A program made the translations under genes and the position numbers. Positions 55,707 through 64,000 of a stretch of DNA of 64,000 nt are shown piece by piece (within the stretch, counting starts at the first letter, position 1; every line of letters begins with the position of its first letter). The DNA lies in the NCBI GenBank assembly GCA_036873755.1, contig JAVTVY010017302.1, positions 1 to 64,000 on the forward strand, in the 5' to 3' direction. This DNA is from Hanleya hanleyi. Lineage: Eukaryota; Mollusca; Polyplacophora; Lepidopleurida; Hanleyidae. The notes beneath the pieces were generated by a model. The model was not told the origin of the DNA, made no database searches, and was given only the letters and a program-made list of their open reading frames with translations.

Positions 55707-57325
55707 AGCCCACCATCACCAGATGGTGGGCTGTTCAAATCGCTTTTCGTCCGTGGTCCGTCGTCCGTCCGTAAACAATTCTTGTTATCGCGATTTCTCA
55801 GGAACTACTGCATGGATCTTTCTGAAATTTGGTACACAGGTTCCCCTTGGGGTCTAGTTGTGCAGATAGCTTTTCTGGGCCGATTCGAAAATCCAACATG
55901 GCCACAAGGTGGCCATCTTGGATTTCCCCATAAAACCTTGTTATCGCGATTTCTCAGGAACTACTGCATGGATCTTTCCCAAATTCGGTACACAGGTTCC
56001 CCTTGGGGTCTAGTTGTGCAAGATACCCTTTCTGGTCCGATTCGAAAATCCAATATGGCCACCAGGCAGCCATCTTGGATTTCCCCATGAAACCTTGTTA
56101 TCGCGATTTCTCAGGAACTACTGCATGGATCTTTCTCAAATTTTGTATACAGGTTCCCCTTGGGGTCTAGTTGTGCAAGGTGCCTTTTCTTGTCTGATTC
56201 GAAAATCCAATATGGCCACAAGGCGGCCATCTTGGATTTCCCCATAAAACCTTGTTATCGCGATTTCTCAGGAACTAATGCATGGATCTTTCCCAAATTC
56301 GGTACACAGGTTCCCCTTGGGGTCTAGTTGTGCAAGATACCTTTTCTGGGCCGATTCGAAAATCCAATATGGCCACCAGGCAGCCATCTTGGATTTCCCC
56401 ATGGAACCTTGTTATCGCGATTTATCAGGAACTACTTCATGGATCTTTCTCAAATTTGGTACACAGGTTCCCCTTGGGGTCTAGTTGTGCAAGATACCTT
56501 TTCTGGTCAGATTCGAAAATCCAATATGGCCACAAGGCGGCCATCTTGGATTTCCCCATAAAACCTTGTTATCGCGATTTCTCAGGAACTACTTCATGGA
56601 TCTTTCTCAAATTTGGTACACAGGTTCCCCTTGGGGTCTAGTTGTGCAAGATACCTTTTCTGGTCCGATTCGAAAATCCAATATGGTCACAAGGCGGCCA
56701 TCTTGGATTTCTCCATGAAACCTTGTTATCGCGATTTCTCAGGAACTACCTCATGGATCTTTCCCAAATTCGGTACACAGGTTTCCCTTGGGGTCTAGTT
56801 GTGCAAGGTGCCTTTTCTTGTCCCATTCGAAAATCCAATATGGCCACCAGGCGGCCATCTTGGATTTTCCCATGAAACTTTGTTACATGTATTGTCATTT
56901 CTCACGAAGTACTGCATTTATCTTTCTCAAATTTGGTACACAGGTTCCCCTTAGGGTCTAGTTGTGCAAGACACCTTTTCTGGTCCGATTCCAAAATCCA
57001 ATATGTCCATCAGGCAGCCATCTTGGATTTTTCCATGAAACTTTGTTATTGCGATTTCTCAGGAACCACTGAATGGATCTTTGTCAAATTTGGTACACAG
57101 GTTCCCCTTGTGGTCCAGTTGTGCAACTGCAAGATACCTTTTTTGGTCCGATTCGACAATCCAATATGGCCGCCAGTTGACCATCTTGAATTGTCCCTTG
57201 AAACATTGTTATCGTCAATTCTCAGGAACTACTTCATGGATTCTTTCTGAAATTTGGTACACAGGTCCCACGTGGGGCCTAGTTGTGCAAGATGCCTTTT
57301 TTGGTCCGATTTGAAATCCAAGTTA
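55707..57325 (+). mobile_element. Hairpin-headed array element E7 (about 10 monomers)
   Basis: It begins with the hairpin AGCCCACCATC-ACC-AGATGGTGGGCT, then TCCGTGGTCCGTCGTCCGTC. About ten monomers of about 157 bp follow, with TTATCGCGATTTCTCAGGAA, TTGGTACACAGGTTCCCCTT and AATATGGCCACCAGGCGGCC. The last two monomers are diverged and no tail hairpin is seen. This repeat type is common in bivalve and other molluscan genomes, to my recollection. The overlapping open frames here come from the repeat and are not genes. Confidence 0.88.
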
Positions 57326-57421
57326 CGCTTAATATTATTACGGTATTCCCGAGTTGTGACGTTGCATCACACGAGTCGGCGGATCAAACAGTGGGACATA
57401 TTCTATATAGTGACTATAGAG

Positions 57422-57562
57422 AATATTCATACCTTCACCTTCCATATCAAGGAGTTCAAATAATTCGGAATTAAAATGTATTTCTTCAAATTTTAAATCA
57501 GTTTTCTTAGTCCAGTGAACTGTTTCGTCTGCCGACGGGTCGGCTCCATGAAGGGACGTCAC
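57422..57562 (-). CDS. Candidate first exon, gene unknown
   Basis: An ATG in a CpG-richer patch opens MTSLHGADPSADETVHWTKK and continues with an acidic stretch FNSELFELLDMEGE, then a donor-like GGTATGAAT. It is about 2 kb upstream of IDH3 exon 2, but the phase (one base over) does not fit that exon, and the peptide is acidic, unlike a mitochondrial presequence. A GACGTCAC word near 57553 could be a CREB-type site. Family unknown. Confidence 0.2.
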
Positions 57563-58624
57563 TCTTATGACACAACGCTACAACTCGACAACATTAAATT
57601 ACTGTGTGTTTCGATCCAAGGGAGATAATCAGGATTCAGACACTTTGGAAGTTTCAACATTACTGCGCGGATCCCTTCAGTATTAAGTACTGTACCATGT
57701 TACTATTTTCGAGCATGGTATCTTAAAAAAGATATCTCAAACTAGCCCAGTAAACAGAACAGAATTAGCATTCGTTCCTAATTATAAAATCGTAAGTATG
57801 TTTCATAGCTCATGCCAAAGGGTCAAAGACATTTGTCTTCACTTCCAGTACCCAATGATGACACGTGCCTCCGGACATTCACTTTCAGACTAACTTTGCT
57901 CTTTTCTCTTGTACTATTACAACTGACATAAGTACAGTTTCTAGAAATCTTGAAACTCCTTAAACTTAGAAAGATGATATCTTGGTGTTTTCCAGTGTCC
58001 TTTTTTCGATCTTTTTGCTCAGGTTCAAAATTCTGTAAACAAAATTACAAATCAATCGTTTGTTCTTAGTAACAATGGACAAAAAGATCCTCTTGTCATT
58101 AGCTTACAATTATCGGACAATGGTGGGCGCCAAGATCCTTCAGGATCTCTCGTTATAAGTGTACCATGACATAAACTTTCAAAATATATGATTCTATAGG
58201 GTGGGGTGAGGCTTAGATTGGAGATAGTTGATTCTTCTAGGTATACTGCCTGCTATGCTTGCTGTCCAGAAGCAAATATCAACATATTTCTCACTCTGGT
58301 GTTTTGGTCCAAGGGGTCCTTTCTGTCTAAATGTGTGTTTGAATGACTCGATTTTTTTCATGAAATAGCACATGCTGCAAATTTCAATTTCATGTAATAA
58401 CTATAATCATAACACAATAGATCTAGAGCTTTCACATATTTTGTACAAAAATTTTCTCTAGCCATTACATTAAAACTCAATTATTGTTAAGACATTTTAT
58501 TTTTTTGATTTCAACAACACCATGTGTAGGCCAAAATCCCACCTTATTGTACCATCTCCTTTATCCTCACACTTCGAATTGATTTGAAGTTTTGAATTTC
58601 AACTTGAAACTGAAATTTCATTAA
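57563..58624. other. Non-coding sequence upstream of IDH3 exon 2
   Basis: No exon is supported, although the missing first IDH3 exon should lie somewhere upstream. An acceptor-like TTTGTTTACAG on the minus strand near 58040 precedes a short open stretch without a recognisable product. Confidence 0.4.
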
Positions 58625-60376
58625 AAACAAGAGCCCAAGGGGCTTCAATATACGCCCGTATATCTGGAATTACATTGGTTCAAATTTCAAGGTTGTTTAA
58701 TAGCCTTGATTCCAATTGATCTAGCAATCCAGAGAAAGGTCTACAATTTTTTTGCTTATGAGAATGTAACATACATTGTATATCACATCTTATATTGAGT
58801 GATAAACTAAAATGAGCTTAACTCTTGGTAACTAGTTGACCTTGAAGCAAGAGCTGAGAGCTCACATATCCCACACTGAAATCGACAATAGTCAAACACA
58901 AGAAAATAGTAGTTTTCCTGCAAATGGATTCCTTTCAGACGAGAGAATTTTTCATGAAGGAAGAAGAAAGTGATGAAGTAAACCTTTGTTCTTGAGTTAA
59001 TAAACAGGTGTGAAGTTCATAAAGGACTCCTCTCCCCGTTAAATTAGTAAATATATGGTTTTTATTTCACAACGAAGCGTTTCAAACATGGGAGACAACT
59101 CCACAGGACAATACCATATAAATGCAAGGGAAAGAACTTCGAATATTCCAACAATATTCCAACACATTTAGTCAGCTAAGCTTGATTCAGTTTTGGGGGA
59201 CTGCGACCTAGGCCTTTGACAAATTGATCTCATATGTATGGCTCCACTTTGCCATGCGAGTAAGGTATACTCAAAGTTTGGTACCAATCCATACCTTGAA
59301 ACTAGAGGTATCGCATGGACAACAAATGTTAATGGATGAATGGACAGAACGCAACATCGCATTACACGAACTCGTCTTCGACAGGCATATGAAAATGTGA
59401 CTTTTAATGATTTCTTGATTTTGGGGTCACAGTGACCTTGACCTTTGACCTTGACCTCAACTTTGGTACACAACACATCGTCTTCCCTCAATCTATCAAT
59501 GCACACAAAAAATCATGATTTTTAATGATTTCCTGATTTTGGGGTCACAGTGACCTTGACCTTTGACCGTGGCCTAAATTTTGGTACATGACAAACCGTC
59601 TCCCCTCAATTTCTCAATGGACACAAAAAATCATGACTTTTAACGATTTCACGATTTTGGGGTCACAGTGACCTTGACCTTTGACCTTGACCTACATTTT
59701 GGTATGTGACACATTGTGTCCCCCTAATGTATCTACTGACACAAAAAATGTTATTTTTAATAATTTCCTATTTTTGGGCTCAGTGACCTTTGACCGTGAC
59801 CTAATTTTTGGTATGCATCACTTCATTTCCGCCTATTGAATCCGCTCACAAAAAATTAGAAATTTTTAACGATTTCCTGATTTTTCGATCACACTGACCT
59901 TTGACCTCTGACCTTGACCTACATTTAATATGCAACACATCGTTCTCCCCCTAGGGCATCCACTCACCAAAAATTAGAACGGTAGATAGAAAACTGTCAA
60001 CGATCAATGATTTCCTGATTTTTGGCAACAGTGACCTTTGACCTCTGACCTCGACCTCAATTTTGGTACGCGACACATCGTCTCCACCTGGCGTATCCAC
60101 TCACAATAAATTGCAACTGTGGATAGAAAACGTTCACAGATATAGACCGGACACAAACATTTCAGTGATTTCCTGTTTTTTAGGCCAGTGACCTTTGACC
60201 TGTGACTTCAACCTTCATTTTGGTACGCGACACATCGTCTCCCCGTAGGGTATCCACTCACCAAAAATTGGAGCTGTGGATAGGAAACTGTCCCAGATAT
60301 AGACCGGACACGAGAACCGGACAGACGGACGGAAACCGCCATCACATAATACGTCCGCCTTTTGGGCGGGCGTATA
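58625..60376 (+). mobile_element. Array element E8 with nuclear-receptor half-sites
   Basis: It starts near GAGCCCAAGGGGCTTCAATA and TACGCCCGTATA and ends with GGACAGACGGACGGAAACC and a hairpin CCGCCTTTTGGGCGGGCGTA. From about 59400, seven monomers of about 115-150 bp contain GATTTCCTGATTTT and GTGACCTTTGACC, then a TTTTGGTACGCGACACATCG block. Same overall plan as E4 to E7. Most monomers hold TGACCTTTGACC. Confidence 0.82.
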
Positions 60377-61669
60377 AAAATGAACTCCAATTTGAAATCA
60401 GAATTTACATTCAAATTAAAAAAATTCTTTTTCAATTAATACGTTTTGAATTCAAGTTATCAATTCAAATTCTTCTTTTAAACTTGGAGTTACATGTGTA
60501 GAAACTTGGTTGATAACTTGGCAGTCAAAGTCATTTAATCTGTAGGAACAGCTCTCAACTCCGATATGGGGGATTCCAGATTATTAGAGGGGGACAATGC
60601 TCAGTCAGGATTCAGATTGTTTCAGTCTTTAATATGCAACCAGACAATTATTTTGATGCGTGAATGAGTCAATCTTAATGTCACTTTCAATAATTTTGAT
60701 GAGTGAGTGAGTGACAGACTGAACATGATTTAAGGTCACTTTCAACCCTATTTCAGTCATATCATGACATTCTGGTCCAACTTTGATGAGTAAACTACAT
60801 TTACAACGTAGTCTGAGTTATTGCAGTAGAGCTATTCCAGGTGGTTGTGAAAGAGCTCTGAGAAATCACAATTTCCAAATAGTCCTGGGTTCACAGTTAT
60901 TGCTACTAGATGTGGCAATATTTGCTTCTAGATGGCGCTATACTCTGGATACCAAATTGTAAAACTTTTCTACTGAGAATGTTAATAATGCTCTGGAATT
61001 TTGACGGCTAAGACCTACAGCGCAAGTCATGAGAGTCAAACTTCTTCCCGTCCTGCTAGCGCCAGGACGGTCTCATTTACCGGGTACATTCACAGGCGGC
61101 AGCTGTGAGGGGCGAGAGGTCATGCTATTGAAAGTGACAAAAAGAGTCACAAAGGAATCACGGAGTGGATGATACTTCCTCAATTTCAACTTTAATATTG
61201 TCATGGCTTCCTGGTAAAAAACAGTAAGCTTATAAATGCATATGATTGAACAATATCAAAAGAGGTCAGTGCCATATAGTTCACCTTTTGCCCCTAGACA
61301 TGCGGCACAGTTGCTGCTTTGAACATTTGAAATGGATGATGAGGGCAAATTTGGCAGCCTAATTTTCATAATTTTCAATGGTCATTGAAAATTTAAACTA
61401 CTTAGGTAATGCCCCTTTGGTGGTTTCTGTTCGATCCAGTGTTCGGGACAGGTTAGCTTGAAATTACAGACCCATTTCCCAACGAGAGAGGGGACTGTTA
61501 CACAGGCTAGGATGACACTGGTGGCTGAATATGCTGTACATCACAGACGGTCCCACACCGCTGTGTCACTGAGATGTGGGATACATGGCTGGACGTTGCA
61601 TTACATGTACCTGTACTGGCCAAGACACATGAGGATTGTACCAGGTAATCTTTTTCCTAAACTGGCAGA
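60377..61669. other. Non-coding sequence with SINE tails
   Basis: At 60655-60790 there are two decayed copies of the SINE 3' end (GAGTGAGTGAGTGACAG, CACTTTCAACCCTATTTCAG). A GC-rich patch at 61040-61110 holds the palindrome CGTCCTG-CTAGCG-CCAGGACG. No exon recognised. Confidence 0.45.
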
Positions 61670-61750
61670 CCTCTCAAGTTATAATTTTGTCAAGGTGTGA
61701 GATTTTAGTAAATCTGCCCAGGAGATATGAGTTCTCCAAAAATTCAAATT
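61670..61750 (+). repeat. Dispersed repeat, first half
   Basis: Matches the first part of 3455-3720 (CCTCTCAAGTTATAATTTT, GAGATTTTAGTAAATCTGCC). Its second half is found at 63437-63600. Confidence 0.7.
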
Positions 61751-61759
61751 TCTAGACAT

Positions 61760-63420
61760 CATTTCAAACAATTTTTCACATTTTTGTTTCATAGAGGAAC
61801 ACGGATCTCAGAGAACAAAAGATTTGGCTGATCCGTTAGCCTCCAGCGGAAATTCAACTGGGGGTCAGATAACATGGAGGCGGATAGGATGGGACACAAT
61901 TTTTGCTTTGAAAAAAAGAACTAAGTATGAGAAAATTACCAAACTATCAGACGGAAAAGATATCTTAGCTCCCCAACAATAACATATATGTTACAATGGT
62001 AATGGAGTTGTACTTTTTATGATAAATCTCATTAATTTCAATGTTAAATTGTAGACTTTCAGAGGGGGGAACAGCGGGGGATTGACGTCATCATTCTGGA
62101 AGACGGACGTATCCCAGCAGCCTTTGCGGCGGTCTCTGACAACTATAGCGTGGGCTAAGCTTGAACATAGTGACGTATTCACTATGTCCAGCCAGACCGC
62201 GCTTTTCACTATGAATTCGGATTTCCGCACCTTTTGACGTTGGTATTCGTTTGGAATCGATAAGATACCATTAATAATGTAACATTTAACAGCTCGAAGG
62301 ATCAATTGTGTGGTAAAGACTCCAGGAGAGAGTAATAAACAGCTCTAAACAAACGTACGACAGCGAGCCCGGCGCTTACCCAGCCGTCAAAATCCTGCGG
62401 TTAGCACAGCGGTAACACCGTTATTGTCAGCATATAGCACGGATAAACTGTTTTACTCCCCCCCCCCCTTCTGTTTTAATAAGGCTGTTAATTATATAGA
62501 TTCAATGATTTACTTAATGATTGACTTATTGATCAGGAAATGATGACTAAATAACGCAGATGTATACTTGTTTTAGCAAAATTCCTTCAGGTATATATAA
62601 ACTGCCTTCATGACAATCTCAGACCATATTTACAACTAGCACAATGAGTTACGAATATTCAGATAATCTGCCTGGTGAGACAAAGACAAGATATCAAACA
62701 GACACAGAGATTATCAGTGAAGCCACGCCCAACTGGCCTTTACCATATAATAAGGCCTGCCGTAGCTCTACAGGGCATTTTTTTGGCTTTACACTATTCT
62801 GATTAACAAAAACGATTAAACATGTGGAGATATCAGAACTCACGTACTGGTGTGTGCTATATGCTGACAATAACGGCGTTAACGCAGGATTTTGACGGCT
62901 GAGTTAAGCCACTGTTGTAGGTTATTTAGCAGGGCTTCGTGTTTAGAATTAGCATGTGAGCTAAAAATAGCTCACGTCAAAATATTTAGGAGAGGGTATT
63001 TGAAATTCAGGCGAGTGATTGCAATATAATACAATATAAAATTTGACAGTTTACGCGAGTTGAAAATACCTCTCATGACGTGAATTTACGAGAGTGTTTG
63101 CGCGCAGGTGCACAGCTATCACTCATGCTAAAAACGAAGCCCTGATTTAGAGCTGTTCATTACTCTTTCCTGGAGTCTTTACCACACAATTGATTCTTCG
63201 AGCTGTTAAATGTTACATTATTAATGGTATCTTATCGATTCCAAACGATTACCAACCTCAGGGGCGGAAATCAAAATTAATGATGAAAAGCGCGGTCTGG
63301 CTATGCTCCAGTTTAGCCCACGCTATTGTTGTCAGGGACCGCCGCAGAGGCTGCTGGGATACGTCCGTCTTCCAGAATGAGTCCCAGTATGCTTTGCGGA
63401 GGCTATAAATGGATATTTTA
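61760..63420. mobile_element. Inverted-repeat element splitting a dispersed repeat
   Basis: Arms at about 62090-62445 and 62852-63385 are inverted copies: ACGTCCGTCTTCCAGAATGA, GCTGTTAAATGTTACATTAT and GTGCTATATGCTGACAATAA each appear once per arm in opposite orientation. They give the same peptide-like frame on opposite strands, which I take as chance. The element lies exactly between the two halves of a dispersed repeat. Ends not fixed to the base. Confidence 0.65.
62930..63144. mobile_element. hAT-like MITE with 6 bp duplication
   Basis: The ends CAGGGCTTCGTGTTTAG and CTAAAAACGAAGCCCTG are inverted repeats. ATTTAG is present directly on both sides (62924-62929 and 63145-63150). It interrupts the right arm of the inverted-repeat element. 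Confidence 0.75.
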
Positions 63421-63436
63421 TAACCAAGTCTAGGAA

Positions 63437-63600
63437 ATTTTGAAATTACGGACTCCTTTTTTCTGCAAACTGGAGCAATTTTGGACGATTCTTGGTTATT
63501 TTAGAAATAATTTCATGAAAATGCCCAGATGCATGAGATTTTGATATATCTGAGAGCGTGAGACAGATGCCAAATGCGTGAGTCTCGGCATACGGAAATT
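63437..63600 (+). repeat. Dispersed repeat, second half
   Basis: Matches the second part of 3455-3720 (GCAAACTGGAGCAATTTTGG, GAGACAGATGCCAAATGC). Confidence 0.7.
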
Positions 63601-64000
63601 ATGCGTGAGGCTGATAGATTTGAACTGATGTTGACAGGATGAGAGTTTTTGCTAGGGTACTGGACTTGACTAAATGTATTCTGGACGTGACTGGACGGTA
63701 AATAGTACTCCCAAATAGTAGAACCCCACTGGAATGATGAAATGACACATTTTACACTTGCAAGTTGCAGCTCTATGCACCGGATTATGAAAGTCCCAGT
63801 TTTCGATACGTTGTTGTTGTTGTTACTTTGAAGTACATAGTTTGACACCACAATTTACACTGACGTGATAACCGTGATCCCTATAGATACGAATTTATCA
63901 GAACCATAGTTTACCCATCACTAGATTTCAAAGTTACCTTGATACTATTTCCGGATAATGCTAGGATTTTCTCTAGATTTGCAAAACCTTGACAGCATTT
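63601..64000. other. Non-coding sequence
   Basis: Nothing recognised except a (GTT)n run at 63812. Confidence 0.5.

Noticed and set aside
55671..57314. Many overlapping frames of 60-140 codons with repeated phrases such as YTGSPWGLVVQ
   Set aside because: They are one 157 bp tandem repeat read in several frames; 157 is not a multiple of three, so the phrase recurs in different frames. Not a protein family.
57338..57562. First exon of the IDH3 gene
   Set aside because: The donor leaves one extra base while exon 2 is in phase 0, and the peptide is acidic rather than a mitochondrial presequence.
62090..63408. Two paralogous small proteins starting MILRAVKCYIINGILSIPN on opposite strands
   Set aside because: They are the two arms of one inverted-repeat element. 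The frames break at different places, and no family or splice sites support them.

Overview
This is eukaryotic DNA: AT-rich, with short exons, GT-AG introns and a heavy repeat load. It is almost certainly from a marine mollusc. The two recognisable genes are animal genes. The repeats (SINEs ending in CTCACTCACTCAC, hairpin-ended tandem arrays, DIRS elements, many MITEs) are of the kind familiar from gastropod and bivalve genomes. The class of mollusc is a guess.

Layout. (1) 1-3907, + strand: the last two coding exons of a neuronal Sec1/Munc18 gene (STXBP1/unc-18/Rop type). The rest of that gene lies to the left of the window. (2) 3908-31799: a long stretch between the 3' ends of the two genes. 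It is dominated by a 12.2 kb composite of two DIRS-type tyrosine-recombinase retrotransposons. Element A (8825-14462) sits inside the left inverted repeat of element B (8745-20918). Both have the diagnostic inverted terminal repeats plus an internal complementary region, and both have decayed reading frames. Two orphan exon-like pieces (8457-8604 and 21454-21547) flank the composite. MITEs and a tRNA-derived SINE fill much of the rest. (3) 31800-55460, - strand: a gene for a regulatory (gamma-type) subunit of mitochondrial NAD-dependent isocitrate dehydrogenase. Eleven exons are resolved to the base with consistent splice phases, giving 370 residues; the first exon, holding the start codon, was not found. 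(4) 55461-64000: upstream of the resolved IDH3 exons, filled with two large hairpin/tandem-repeat elements and an inverted-repeat element.

The IDH3 introns are a museum of insertions. They hold hairpin-headed arrays of about 165 bp monomers, a three-level nest (array element, then a CACTA-like element with a TA duplication, then another array element), a Mutator-like foldback element with a perfect 10 bp target duplication, SINE copies (one with a 12 bp duplication), a 91 bp minisatellite, a hAT-like MITE and a 1.6 kb TIR element. That TIR element shares its ends with a MITE that has also landed inside DIRS element B.

The two host genes converge tail to tail. Nothing links them functionally: one acts in synaptic vesicle fusion, the other in the TCA cycle. 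The most interesting material is the mobile DNA: exact DIRS ends and an exact, duplication-free nested insertion, a strongly A-to-G-skewed MITE copy inside a retrotransposon, and an array element carrying repeated DR1-type nuclear-receptor half-sites upstream of IDH3 exon 2. No searches could be run, so family names rest on remembered motifs and on structure seen directly.
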